A stretch of 64,000 nt of DNA from contig NZ_JAMYWY010000001.1 in NCBI RefSeq assembly GCF_024159265.1, positions 3,906,001 through 3,970,000 on the forward strand, given 5' to 3'. The notes beneath the pieces were generated by a model. That model had not been told where the DNA came from, did no database searches, and saw only the letters and a program-made list of their open reading frames with translations. The position numbers and the translations under genes were made by a program. Below are positions 1 through 9,214 of this stretch, one piece after another (within the stretch, counting starts at the first letter, position 1; every line of letters starts with the position of its first letter). The stretch is from Paenibacillus sp. 1781tsa1 (GTDB lineage Bacteria; Bacillota; Bacilli; Paenibacillales; Paenibacillaceae).

Positions 1-1229
1 TATCCGACAAGATCTACCTGATCATCACCCGGATACCAAGCCGGAGAAGTACTGTATACGTAGCTGTTATAGGTCCAGATCAGATTGTGCAAACCATACG
101 TCTCGGTCAATTCGGTATAAAGCAGATCCCATAGCTCTTTGTATACTTCTGCGCCTGCCGAAGCCCACCAGAACCATGCTCCTTCCCCGTTCAGTCCCCC
201 GTTGCCTTCTGCTTCATGATACGGACGAAACAGAACCGGAACGTTGTTATCTTGCAAAATCAGCAATTGTTCTGCCAGATCCTCGATGGTCATCATCACG
301 TATTGATACTCTTTGGTACCGGGTATTACCGCATTTGCTGTATTAAAATTCGTTTCGGTTGGCTTGTACGTAGCTTCTTTCCAATCTACAAATTCCCCAA
401 GCTCATACGTATTGAAATTACGAGGAACATTGATATGCCAGGAAGCTGTTGCAATACCTTCACGGTTATTCACCCAATCAATCATGCGATCGGTTGTACC
501 GTCCTCCCAACCATACAACGGATTATAATTCATCAGATCAAAGCCACGGATTGCCGGATACTTTCCGGTCAGATCATGAATCCACTCGAATTCAAGCTCT
601 GTATCTCCGTCATTCCCTCCTCCGTAGATCTCTTGCTGACCAGAAATAATATGGTTTCCGTATACCTCCGTTAAATAATTCATCAAAATTTGAGTTTCCG
701 GTGTAGCTTCAGGATCAGTGAGAACTGGCTGCACATTCAGGGGATCCAGATCCGCATGATCCACTGTAAAAGTATCAAAATACGCGAAGCCCCAGCCAGC
801 CTTCAGCTCAATCGTGTTGGCACCCTGATTCAGCTTGTGAAAGCCAAAATCGAAGTCTGACCATGTTGTCGTGTAAGGCAGCATGTACGCACCTTTCGTA
901 ACACCATTCACGATTAAATTTTGTGACCTGCCATCTGCACTGAGTTCCTGCATATATCGTGTGGAGATCGCGTACATGCCGGTTTCCGGGACAGTTACTG
1001 TGAAGGTTAATGTGCCAGAGTTCTGCATCCAGACAAATCCGGCCCCTGAAAATCCAGGCTTGGGTTGTCCATAGATTGAAGTAACCACTTGAAGATCCGG
1101 GGTGAGCTGCGCATCTTCGCTTTCGATCGTGAACAACGGTGTGTCTGCATGAACGGGCGCTGTCATTAATCCAATCAGTAGGGCCAATGCCAGCATCATT
1201 GCGGTTGCCTTTTTGAGCAAATTTTTCAT
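1..1229 (-). CDS. Secreted GH26 family glycoside hydrolase (beta-mannanase-like), 3' end outside window
   Basis: Likely an extracellular endo-beta-1,4-mannanase. The frame runs off the left edge, so about 409 N-terminal codons are visible. Seen: a basic start (KNLLKK), a hydrophobic core and an Ala-rich cleavage region ending PVHA near residue 28, that is, a signal peptide. Residues about 30-165 resemble a CBM35/CBM6-type beta-sandwich, with TGMYAISTRYM and ANTIELKAGWGFAYFDTF. From about 185 the GH26 fold appears: IISGQQEIYGG, ATASWHINVP, and LFRPYHEAEG followed by FWW, where the HE pair marks the family's acid/base glutamate. The ATG at 1229 has AAGGAAG about nine bases upstream; an in-frame ATG at 1238 is the alternative. 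Its substrate (mannan or another GH26 glycan) is inferred from the family. It is separated from the puc genes by a terminator. Confidence 0.88.
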   Translation of the reverse strand, partial: MKNLLKKATAMMLALALLIGLMTAPVHADTPLFTIESEDAQLTPDLQVVTSIYGQPKPGFSGAGFVWMQNSGTLTFTVTVPETGMYAISTRYMQELSADGRSQNLIVNGVTKGAYMLPYTTTWSDFDFGFHKLNQGANTIELKAGWGFAYFDTFTVDHADLDPLNVQPVLTDPEATPETQILMNYLTEVYGNHIISGQQEIYGGGNDGDTELEFEWIHDLTGKYPAIRGFDLMNYNPLYGWEDGTTDRMIDWVNNREGIATASWHINVPRNFNTYELGEFVDWKEATYKPTETNFNTANAVIPGTKEYQYVMMTIEDLAEQLLILQDNNVPVLFRPYHEAEGNGGLNGEGAWFWWASAGAEVYKELWDLLYTELTETYGLHNLIWTYNSYVYSTSPAWYPGDDQVDLVG

Positions 1230-1510
1230 CAATTCCATCTTCCTTCCCAAGTGAAATATGATAATGAAATGTCAATGAACCCATTCATGATGGCGCTTTC
1301 ATTGTAAACATAGCATGCACATCAATATTTGTAAATATATGGTGGAAATGAATGTTTTAAATTCTTTTGTACCAGTATTTTGAACAACATTACTCCATCG
1401 TCTCACTAATCTTGAATCCAATCGAAAACGGTTCATTACCTAACCAGATTCAGGCCTAAACTTCATCTTCCGTTATATGATTGTATTTGGCAGAAAATCT
1501 AAAAAAACAA
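1230..1510. other. Intergenic region upstream of the GH26 gene
   Basis: AT-rich stretch with no supportable gene. It should contain the minus-strand promoter of the GH26 gene. I could not pick a convincing -35/-10 pair or a catabolite-responsive element by eye. Confidence 0.5.
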
Positions 1511-1539
1511 AAAAAGCATTCCTCGATCGGATGCTTTTT
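1511..1539 (-). terminator. Rho-independent terminator after pucE
   Basis: Inverted repeat AAAAAGCAT / ATGCTTTTT around an 11-base centre that also pairs in part (CC/GG). Read on the minus strand it is followed by TTTGTTTTTTT. It lies just past the pucE stop, so it should end the puc transcript before the GH26 gene. Confidence 0.85.
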
Positions 1540-1594
1540 CAATGAATGATTCTTCAATTCTCCTTGTTATTATGTCCACGTCCAGCGTCCCGGT

Positions 1595-2113
1595 TCAACT
1601 AACGGTTTCCTCGGCTGATGTTTCCTTTTCCACACAGCGTTCCCCTGCCTTGCGTACCGCCCGAATAATGCCACCGTAGCCGGTACAACGACACAGATTC
1701 CCGCACAACCCCGTTTCAATCTGTTCTTGAGAAGGCTCAGGATGTGCATCCAGTAATGCCTTGGTTGAGATCACCATACCGGGAGTACAGTAGCCACACT
1801 GAAAGCCACCTTCCTCCACAAAAGCCTGTTGAATCGGATGCAGAGTGCCTTTCTCGTCCCCGTGCAGACCTTCAATCGTCGTAATGTCACTGCCATCACA
1901 TTGATAAGCCATAACAAGACAGGAATTCACAGGCTCTCCATCCATCAGAACCATACATGCACCGCAGCGACCCACTTCGCAGGATACTTTGGTACCCGTT
2001 AGCTGCAAATGAGTCCGAAGCACATCGACAAGTCGGGTCGTTTGCGCGATCTCCAGATGTTTCTGCTCGCCATTCACAACGGCTGTCCAGTGATTCTCAA
2101 GTGGCTTACTCAT
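1595..2113 (-). CDS. pucE: Xanthine dehydrogenase, [2Fe-2S] subunit
   Basis: Small iron-sulfur subunit of the three-part cytoplasmic xanthine dehydrogenase (with PucC and PucD), passing electrons from the molybdenum centre to FAD. 172 residues, normal for the family. The N-terminal ferredoxin-like domain has CEVGRCGACMV (about 45-55) with a further Cys at NSCLV. The C-terminal helical domain has FQCGYCTPGMV (about 104-114) and NLCRCTGYGG (about 139-148), the second cluster. Its ATG overlaps the pucD stop by four bases (ATGA), so translation is probably coupled. It is the last gene of the locus, and a terminator follows. Confidence 0.95.
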   Translation of the reverse strand: MSKPLENHWTAVVNGEQKHLEIAQTTRLVDVLRTHLQLTGTKVSCEVGRCGACMVLMDGEPVNSCLVMAYQCDGSDITTIEGLHGDEKGTLHPIQQAFVEEGGFQCGYCTPGMVISTKALLDAHPEPSQEQIETGLCGNLCRCTGYGGIIRAVRKAGERCVEKETSAEETVS

Positions 2114-4635
2114 GATGGACTCACTCCTTCCTGCAAAGGTACATTTAAAGGTCTGACCAGTTGTTCCCTCGGTACAGGAAGACGGTTAACCCATACGCCT
2201 GTCGCCTGATGAATTGCAGCTGTTATGGCCGGCGCAAGCGCAACGGAGCCTATCTCACCGATTCCCCTAGGGCCAAACGCATCACCTTCGGGTAAGTCTT
2301 CAATGGCTTCAACCTCCAGATTGGTATGAATATCCTGAATGGTTGGGATCAGATATGTGTCGAGGTTAGTGGTTACATAACGGCTGTCCTGCATGACCGC
2401 ATCCTCGGTCAACGTGAATCCAAGCGCCATGACACTGCCGCCTTCAATCTGTCCGATAAAGCCCATAGGGTTGATCACCGGGCCTGCCGCTACAACATGG
2501 CGTGTATCGAGCAGCTTGGTTTCTCCGGTCAACGTATTTACTTCCACCTCTGCCGCAACCGCCGCATACGTATACAAATAATGCCCGCCTACCACATTGT
2601 CCGGCGTAGTTGGGTAATCGAACTTTGTATCAAAAATCCATTCATCGGCTTCGCCCTGCGTCACGAGTTCGGCATACGAAACCACAAAGCCTGATGAAAC
2701 TCCCTCTTTCGCATGGTATGGAGATGCACCTAAACAACTTTCAGCAGTTTGATCACTTTCATTCCCAACAGCAACGATCTCAGCCACTTCAATTCTTTCA
2801 GCCTTTTCTAGTTTTCCTGCTTCTTCAGACGTTTGATTTACGTCTTCCAGAGCCAATACTACTTCCTTCTCGCTCTTTCCTGTCTCTTGCACATCTGTTT
2901 CTACTTCTGAACTTTCGGCAGGAAGCTGACCTTTGCGCCATATCCCCCCAGGTCCTGTTACCAGTTCATCTGCCGGAATGCCTGAGATTTCAGACGCAAC
3001 AGCGAGAACACGGGAACGAAATGGAGACTGCAAGCGTTGAAGAGCCATCCAGGCCATCGTTGTTGAACGTGAAGCTGTGCTTGATCCGCTGTGTGGTACA
3101 CGATCCGTGTCTCCAATGATGATACTGAGATCCGATGTACTGCATTGAAACAGATCACATAGCATAATTTCCAGCGTTGCAATGAGCCCTTGACCGAATT
3201 CCTCGTAGCTGAACGCCACCTCAATCTTGCCTTCGTTGTTCAAGGACAGACGGCCTCCCGCAGGGTCTGGAATGCCATAACCCAGCCCTGCACCGTGCAT
3301 GGCGATGGCTGCTCCGACTCCGCGTTTGATCCACGGCGGCAGAGTAGGATCTGCCGGAGGACTCTGATGTTTTTGCCACAGTTCGGAGCGATCCAATGCC
3401 TCCCATACTTGGGACAGTCCATCCGTAACCAGAATGCGTTGATTTAGCGGTCCGGGATCATTCTTTTCCCTCATATTACGTCTGCGGAACTCCCAAGGGT
3501 CCATGTTCATGATTGCTGCAAGCCGATCCATCTGGCCTTCCATGGCAAAAATCGCCTGGTTCCCGCCAAATCCACGAAACTCACCTGACAGCCCGTTATT
3601 CGTATACACAGACACACCTTCCACATCCACATTTGGAATGGCGTATGGTCCAAGGCAATGCTCGGTACAGAAGTTCAGCACCGGTGCACCCAGTGTGGCA
3701 TACGCGCCGGTATCTGCTGTAATGCGGACACGATGCGCTTGGATGATACCTTCTCGACTCATACCGGTCTGCATTTCAATCTTCATTGGGTGCCGTTTCA
3801 ACCCTGCACGCACGGATTCTTTACGTGAATTATGCATTTTCACAGGACGTCCGCATCTCAAGGCCAGTAATGCACCATAGGGCTGTACGTTGAGTTCATC
3901 TTTTCCGCCAAATGAACCACCAATCGGTGAAGACACCACCCGAATATCTTCTTCAGGACAGCCAATAATGCGCGCAAGCTGCATCCGGTCTTTATAGCCA
4001 TGTTGCGTTGCCGCGTATACATTCAGCCTTCCCTCTTCATCCGGGACAAACAGGCCTCCTTCTGTCTCCATGTACGCATGCATTTGGCGAGGGGTAAAAT
4101 AGGTCTCTGTCACGATATGATCACACGCAGCAAAGGCTTGCTCGGCGTCTCCACGTTTGATCTCCGTCCGATGCAGCACATTACCTGGACCATGCTCATG
4201 CAGCTCTGGTGCACCGGGAGCCAATGCAGCGTCTGTGCTATTCAGCGGAGTGAGTTCCTCATACTCTATGCGAATCGCATCCAGCGCAAGTGCCGCACGT
4301 TCCGGGGAATCCGCAGCAACTGCTGCAATGGCATCCCCCACATAACGGACAATATCCTCGCAAAACACGGGCTGATCCGGGGTCGCTATGCCAAAACGAT
4401 TCAGACCTGGTACATCTTTGGAGGTCAGAACCGCATAGACGCCTTCCAACGCCTCAGCTTCCGAAGTATCTATAGACAATAGGCGAGCATAAGGATATTC
4501 GCTTCGCAATACTCTGCCATGGATCATGTTAGGTAGTGTCATATCCGTCAGATATTGAAGCTGCCCTGTTACTTTGGGTGCCCCATCTGGCCGCAGATGC
4601 CAGCGTTTCCCGCTCTGTTTCCGATTCAGTAGCAT
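2110..4635 (-). CDS. pucD: Xanthine dehydrogenase, molybdopterin-binding subunit, with an acidic insert
   Basis: Catalytic subunit that hydroxylates hypoxanthine and xanthine to urate. 841 residues, roughly 95 longer than I recall for Bacillus subtilis PucD. Residues about 18-130 are the a/b-hammerhead domain (DGAPKVTGQLQY). Molybdopterin-site motifs follow: SPIGGSFGGKDE (236-247), EFRGFGGNQ (352-360) and GEIGSVALAP near 803, carrying the catalytic glutamate. Residues about 565-648 are a Glu/Ser/Lys-rich low-complexity insert (ESSEVETDVQETGKSEKE) with no counterpart I know, after which the family sequence resumes at SGFVVSYAELV. Start ATG has GGAGAGGGATC upstream. The frame stays open through the insert, so this is not a frameshift. 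Confidence 0.95.
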   Translation of the reverse strand: MLLNRKQSGKRWHLRPDGAPKVTGQLQYLTDMTLPNMIHGRVLRSEYPYARLLSIDTSEAEALEGVYAVLTSKDVPGLNRFGIATPDQPVFCEDIVRYVGDAIAAVAADSPERAALALDAIRIEYEELTPLNSTDAALAPGAPELHEHGPGNVLHRTEIKRGDAEQAFAACDHIVTETYFTPRQMHAYMETEGGLFVPDEEGRLNVYAATQHGYKDRMQLARIIGCPEEDIRVVSSPIGGSFGGKDELNVQPYGALLALRCGRPVKMHNSRKESVRAGLKRHPMKIEMQTGMSREGIIQAHRVRITADTGAYATLGAPVLNFCTEHCLGPYAIPNVDVEGVSVYTNNGLSGEFRGFGGNQAIFAMEGQMDRLAAIMNMDPWEFRRRNMREKNDPGPLNQRILVTDGLSQVWEALDRSELWQKHQSPPADPTLPPWIKRGVGAAIAMHGAGLGYGIPDPAGGRLSLNNEGKIEVAFSYEEFGQGLIATLEIMLCDLFQCSTSDLSIIIGDTDRVPHSGSSTASRSTTMAWMALQRLQSPFRSRVLAVASEISGIPADELVTGPGGIWRKGQLPAESSEVETDVQETGKSEKEVVLALEDVNQTSEEAGKLEKAERIEVAEIVAVGNESDQTAESCLGASPYHAKEGVSSGFVVSYAELVTQGEADEWIFDTKFDYPTTPDNVVGGHYLYTYAAVAAEVEVNTLTGETKLLDTRHVVAAGPVINPMGFIGQIEGGSVMALGFTLTEDAVMQDSRYVTTNLDTYLIPTIQDIHTNLEVEAIEDLPEGDAFGPRGIGEIGSVALAPAITAAIHQATGVWVNRLPVPREQLVRPLNVPLQEGVSPS

Positions 4636-4667
4636 GATCCCTCTCCCCTTTGCTTGATCTCATTTAT

Positions 4668-5582
4668 CTATTCGTGAAGTGCCTCCCATAGCCCGGCGCC
4701 AAGCAGGTTGCCTGCGGTCTGTTTACGATAATCTTCCGTTGCAAATACATCGCCATAAGTCTTAAATTCGTTAGCCACAGCAGCTGCAAGAGTTGCCGCT
4801 TGCATGACAGAAGCTTCGCTACCAAGAATCTGTTGTTCCGACTCCAGAAGTCGCATCGCCATGCCTGAGCCTCCACCAGCCGCAATCGCAATCTTGGTCC
4901 AGCATTTATCCGAATTAATCTCTCCATACAACGCAACCGTCACCAGCGATGCACTGAATGTCTCCCGTCGACCCAACTTGCGGTAAAAGGAAACTTCTCG
5001 TGCAGCAGGCCTGTGCTCACTGTCCACATCAAGCAAAGAGGTCAGCCTCATCGGGATATGAATCGAGATTAATACGTCCCCTGGATTACGGCTGCCATCC
5101 GGTCCACCCTGAAGCCAGGAAGACACACTGCGGATTTCAACTCCGCTGTCCGTCAACCAGTGCAGCTCCGCATCATATACAAGCAAAGCAGTCAGTGTAT
5201 CCCCTACTCCGGACACAATATTCCCGCCAATGGTTGCCACATTACGAATAGAAGGAGCAGCAATTGCATTCACCGCTTCTTGCAGAATAGGAAGTTGTTG
5301 CAGCAACGGTTGTGAAGCACAATCCTTTAATCGGGTCATTGCACCAATGACGATCTCATCTCCACGATTAGATATCCCGCTCATTTCAGGAATACGAGCC
5401 AGACTAATCATGTGTTCAGGCGCTGGAACCAAGCCGCCCTCCCACTGGGTTCGCAGCAATGTTCCGCCTGCCGTGAAACAACATATCCCCTTGAGTCTAC
5501 TTCTTAACGCTTGGAGTTCTTGCAGGTTCTCAGGCTGCCATACCGATGGCAATGCTCCAGAACCGTATGCCGGTGTTACCAT
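4668..5582 (-). CDS. pucC: Xanthine dehydrogenase, FAD-binding subunit
   Basis: FAD subunit of xanthine dehydrogenase, which passes electrons to the final acceptor. 304 residues from the chosen start. Seen: the FAD-binding AGGTLL loop near residue 40, and the CO-dehydrogenase flavoprotein signature APSIRNVATIGGNIVSG near 120-136, followed by the C-terminal domain (SFYRKLGRRETFSASLVTVAL). The frame opens 39 bases earlier (5621), but the ATG at 5582 has AAGGGG eight bases upstream and matches where family similarity begins. It sits 32 bases before pucD in the same operon. Confidence 0.9.
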   Translation of the reverse strand: MVTPAYGSGALPSVWQPENLQELQALRSRLKGICCFTAGGTLLRTQWEGGLVPAPEHMISLARIPEMSGISNRGDEIVIGAMTRLKDCASQPLLQQLPILQEAVNAIAAPSIRNVATIGGNIVSGVGDTLTALLVYDAELHWLTDSGVEIRSVSSWLQGGPDGSRNPGDVLISIHIPMRLTSLLDVDSEHRPAAREVSFYRKLGRRETFSASLVTVALYGEINSDKCWTKIAIAAGGGSGMAMRLLESEQQILGSEASVMQAATLAAAVANEFKTYGDVFATEDYRKQTAGNLLGAGLWEALHE

Positions 5583-5800
5583 CGCTGCATCCCCTTTCTC
5601 TCTCTTCCTTGGGCAGGACATTCAACCGTCTGATCCAGATAATTCTTCAAATCATATGAGAGTTAAGCAGCAACGTCAATTACCTTCACATCGTTTTGGA
5701 GAAATGTATAAAACCTGCGTTCTATTTGTGCTTGATGCATTATGATCTATCAAAAGCTAACATGAAGTTTCTTTCACCACACGTGAAAAGAAGACAAACA

Positions 5801-5825
5801 GGCCAACCAGACTGCCTGGCTGACC
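5801..5825 (-). terminator. Hairpin between pucB and pucC, possible terminator
   Basis: Ten-base stem GGCCAACCAG / CTGGCTGACC with G-U pairs and a five-base loop. On the minus strand it is followed by TGTTTGTCTTC, only a partial T tract. It lies in the 230-base gap between the pucAB pair and pucCDE, so it may attenuate read-through and allow separate control. Confidence 0.45.
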
Positions 5826-5851
5826 TCATGTAATTAAATTATACATAGTCA

Positions 5852-6517
5852 TTAATCTTCTCCCGTTATATAGTCTGCCTGCCCCGATTCATATACATGA
5901 TTCAAAATGCGTTCCAATTCCGGTTCTGTATCCGCGTCCCAGAAACTAGTCTCAGACAGTGGTACATGTACTCCTGAATAATTAGCGCTGCGCATAATCT
6001 TGCGTGCCCCCTCATCTCCATGCAGAGACAACAGAGGACCGAACATATGGGAGCGAAAAGCAACGGGCGGCTTGCCTCCCTCACCGTCGGTAGCTGCGAC
6101 ATAGTCACTCAGCTTGTGGGTAGCCAGTGCTGTGGTCACCCGATTAATATCCTGCGCTTTTAATAAAGGCTGATCCCCCAGCAACATGAGAATGCCCTCC
6201 GGTTTGTACTCCATGGCCGACAATACGCCAGAATGAAGAGAACTGGCCATGCCGCAAGCATAGTCAGCACAGGCCACAATTCGAAGTCGCGCAGTTGCAT
6301 GATACGCATACGTGGCAGAATCAAACCATTTTACAGGCAGCCATGCCAACGAATCTTCCGGTTTGACCACACAGACCACTTGATCCAGCTCCGAATTCAG
6401 CGCAGCTTCCAGTGACCATGCAGCCAGTGACCTCCCGTCTGGCATGACAACCGAGAGTTTATCCCGACCAAGGCGACAACTCTTACCTGCTGCCAGAACT
6501 ATGCCCGTCATTCGCAT
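5852..6517 (-). CDS. pucB: MobA/MocA-like nucleotidyltransferase for molybdenum cofactor maturation
   Basis: Probably transfers a nucleotide to molybdopterin so that xanthine dehydrogenase can be matured (PucB in Bacillus; MocA-type fold). The NTP-transferase signature is at the N-terminus: GIVLAAGKSCRLGRDKLSV, with G-rich loop and Lys. MLLGDQPLL near 116 is the metal-binding Asp region, and GGKPPVAFRSH near 149 is conserved in the MobA-like family. A TTG at 6523 and ATGs at 6517 and 6511 are all possible starts; 6517 has AAGGGA about ten bases upstream. The gene start overlaps the end of pucA by 35 bases. Confidence 0.88.
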   Translation of the reverse strand: MRMTGIVLAAGKSCRLGRDKLSVVMPDGRSLAAWSLEAALNSELDQVVCVVKPEDSLAWLPVKWFDSATYAYHATARLRIVACADYACGMASSLHSGVLSAMEYKPEGILMLLGDQPLLKAQDINRVTTALATHKLSDYVAATDGEGGKPPVAFRSHMFGPLLSLHGDEGARKIMRSANYSGVHVPLSETSFWDADTEPELERILNHVYESGQADYITGED

Positions 6518-7760
6518 GTGCAACGCTTCCCTTCTGCCCCACCTCGGAACTCAAGGAAGAAACCTTATGTTTACATGCGATCAATTCCGCTGCAATGCTG
6601 ATGGCGATCTGTTCGGGACCGTCCGCCCCGATGCTCAAACCAACGGGAGAATGTACATATTTCAACGGTGGTAAACCATCCAGCAGACGGGCTGTTCGTG
6701 TTTTGGAACCCATGATGCCAAGATACGCATACTCACAGTCCACTAACATCTCCAACAGTTCACGTTCGCGGGGGAAATTGTGACTCATCAATATCAAATA
6801 ATCCCCTTTGGTTACCTTAAACAGAGGCATGATCTCACATGGGAAACCCAGTACAAGTTCGGTTTCAGGGAATCGTTCCGAAGTACATAAGGACTCTCGC
6901 CAATCGGCTACCACAACACGGAATCCTGCGGACCGAGCGAGTCTGGCAACAGGAATAACATCATTCCCGGCTCCGATGATAATCAGGCGAGGTTTAGGCG
7001 TGTACAGCGAAGTGAGTTGTTGCGGAAGGTCCCAGGGATTCGTTGAAACCGCATCTTTAGTCGGTATATCAGCCTCAGAGATATGTTGTGAATCACCGGA
7101 CGGAGGGGAAGAGTGAGATCCGTTTGACGTAGCAGGTACCATTTCAGGCACAAGCGTAAGGCGAGGTATATCGCGAGAATGTTGTGTTAATGCGGTATGT
7201 TCATACTTGATATTCCCACTGCTGTGTTGTACATCAACCTGCAATGAAGCTGGATTATGATTTGTCACACGATCATGAGGAGGGACGAGCGAAGGACGCA
7301 AGACTGGCTGGTGCCCTTTTTCCGTAGGCTCAATCCGTTTCCATCCATATTGAACCCTTGTGTAATCATCTTGGAACGTTCGGGTTAACACTGTTGCAGC
7401 GCCGGATTGCAAACACTCATGCATCTTCTGCAACGTAGATCGGAGTTCACCACACACTGGTTCAAGCAGCACAACAACGAGTCCGCCGCAGCCAATCGTC
7501 TCCCCCCAGGACAGATCATCCTCGGGACGCATGTCGTACTCCGCGAATTCCATCTGGTTTGTATCCAGCACATGGCTCACCCGGGCCTGAAGATCACTCT
7601 CCAGGCATCCCGGACTGATACTGCCATACATTTGGCCTTCCTCGGTCAACAGCATAGAGACTCCCTGCTTACGGTAAGCATGACCCTCTACCTTAATCGC
7701 TGTTGCGAGCACACAGCGCATTTCACGGGCTGCGATTGTACACAGATCATGCATTTCCAT
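6483..7760 (-). CDS. pucA: XdhC/CoxI-family xanthine dehydrogenase maturation protein with long linker
   Basis: Accessory protein that in this family binds molybdenum cofactor, helps sulfurate it and inserts it into xanthine dehydrogenase. 425 residues, about 95 more than I recall for Bacillus PucA. N-terminal XdhC/CoxI domain: GSISPGCLESDL (about 46-57) and GETIGCGGLVVVLLEP (about 86-101). C-terminal Rossmann domain: RLIIIGAGNDVIPVARLA (about 258-275), the nucleotide-binding loop, and LGIMGSKTRTARLL. Residues about 146-254 form a polar, His/Ser/Pro-rich linker of no known family. The ATG at 7760 has GGAG six bases upstream; an ATG at 7772 has no room for one. Confidence 0.9.
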   Translation of the reverse strand: MEMHDLCTIAAREMRCVLATAIKVEGHAYRKQGVSMLLTEEGQMYGSISPGCLESDLQARVSHVLDTNQMEFAEYDMRPEDDLSWGETIGCGGLVVVLLEPVCGELRSTLQKMHECLQSGAATVLTRTFQDDYTRVQYGWKRIEPTEKGHQPVLRPSLVPPHDRVTNHNPASLQVDVQHSSGNIKYEHTALTQHSRDIPRLTLVPEMVPATSNGSHSSPPSGDSQHISEADIPTKDAVSTNPWDLPQQLTSLYTPKPRLIIIGAGNDVIPVARLARSAGFRVVVADWRESLCTSERFPETELVLGFPCEIMPLFKVTKGDYLILMSHNFPRERELLEMLVDCEYAYLGIMGSKTRTARLLDGLPPLKYVHSPVGLSIGADGPEQIAISIAAELIACKHKVSSLSSEVGQKGSVAHANDGHSSGSR

Positions 7761-7800
7761 ATCGGTCTCCATCCTTTCTGAATTGCATACGTTCCTTCGA

Positions 7801-9123
7801 TCAGATGCGCTTCATCAATCTCGCAATGCTTTTATCCGACTCACGCAGCACAATGCCGCGATCAATCGTCTGAATCTTACGATTCTTGAGTACAATGCTG
7901 CCATCGATAATTACGGTGTCCACACAACTGCGTGTTGCAGAATAGACCACGCGTGAATAGACATCCGTCTCATAAGAAGGGTACGTGTGGAAATCATCCA
8001 GATCCAGCAGCAGCATATCTGCCTTTTTGCCCACTTCGAGACTGCCGATTTCCTTCGACAAGCCGAGCACCTCTGCACCACCCATGGTAGCCATGCGCAA
8101 TACAGTCCGGGCATCCATTACCGTTGGACCATGAGGAATCTTCTGCATCAGCGCTGTGAGGCGCATCTCCTGAAACATATCCAGATTGTTGTTACACGCC
8201 GCACCATCAGCCCCGATCCCAACCGCGATCTGACGATTCAGCAGATCCGGAATATCCGCTACTCCAGAGGAAAGCTTCATATTTGATCCAGGACAGTGAG
8301 TGACTTTGACTCCGCGCTTGCGGATGATCTCTTTCTCTTCCTCACTCAGCCATACACAGTGGGCCAGCACCAATCTTGGGGTAGCCAGACCAATATGATC
8401 GAGGTATACGATGTTACGCATCCCGCGTTCGTGTTCGACCAGTTCGATCTCTCCGCGATTCTCGGAGGCATGGGTGTGGACTTTGACATGATATTTATTG
8501 GACAGATCGCGCACTTCTATCAGCAATTCCTCGGTACACGATACAACGAAGCGTGGACAAAAAGCATATTGAATGCGTCCGCCGCCAAACCCGTTCCATT
8601 TCTCCAGCAGATCCACACTTTGTTGCAGCGAAGTTGCTGTATTCTCACGCAGGGGCTCTGGAACCTCGTCTCCATGATCCATCATCACCTTGCCGGAGAT
8701 GACCCGGATGCCGCTCTGTGCCATCGCTTGAAACGCCGAGTCTGTGTGATGTACCGTCTCCATATCAAGAATTGTCGTGGTTCCACTGGAGATCAATTCG
8801 CCAAGTCCGAGCATTGCCGAATAATACACGGACTCCTCATCATGCGCTGCTTCCAGCGGCCAGATACGTTGACGGAGCCAATCCATCAGTTCCAGATCAT
8901 CCGCACGTCCACGGAACAAGGTCTGACACAGATGAATATGCGTCTGGATGAAGCCCGGCAGCAGCACTTTGCCGCGAGCATCAATGACCTGGTCAGCGTG
9001 AACATCGATGTGCGTTGCAATCTCCTTGATTTTGTTATCCTCGATCAACAGATCTCCAATGAACACTTCTTCCTCAGCATTCATCGTCACAAGCTGTGCG
9101 CCTTTCAGCAGGATCGTTCCCAT
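7801..9123 (-). CDS. ATZ/TRZ-type amidohydrolase, probable aminopurine (guanine-like) deaminase
   Basis: Zinc-dependent deaminase of the amidohydrolase superfamily, 440 residues. Metal-site motifs: QTHIHLCQTLFRGRADD (about 60-76), VHTHASE (about 215-221), LAHCVWLS (about 254-261) and GIGADGAACNNNLDMF (about 302-317). The close group is often labelled 5'-deoxyadenosine deaminase or chlorohydrolase in databases. Its position inside the purine locus, between the HpxW-like gene and pucA, makes guanine to xanthine the natural guess, since no other guanine deaminase is visible. The exact substrate cannot be read from the sequence. Start ATG has GGGGAG six bases upstream. Confidence 0.75.
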   Translation of the reverse strand: MGTILLKGAQLVTMNAEEEVFIGDLLIEDNKIKEIATHIDVHADQVIDARGKVLLPGFIQTHIHLCQTLFRGRADDLELMDWLRQRIWPLEAAHDEESVYYSAMLGLGELISSGTTTILDMETVHHTDSAFQAMAQSGIRVISGKVMMDHGDEVPEPLRENTATSLQQSVDLLEKWNGFGGGRIQYAFCPRFVVSCTEELLIEVRDLSNKYHVKVHTHASENRGEIELVEHERGMRNIVYLDHIGLATPRLVLAHCVWLSEEEKEIIRKRGVKVTHCPGSNMKLSSGVADIPDLLNRQIAVGIGADGAACNNNLDMFQEMRLTALMQKIPHGPTVMDARTVLRMATMGGAEVLGLSKEIGSLEVGKKADMLLLDLDDFHTYPSYETDVYSRVVYSATRSCVDTVIIDGSIVLKNRKIQTIDRGIVLRESDKSIARLMKRI

Positions 9124-9214
9124 GCCAATCTCCCCTATCCGTGTCTGTCTATATCGTTCAACTCGCTGTTATCGTGTAATTATCCAGTTGAAATTACAAC
9201 TGTTCATGTAGCTG

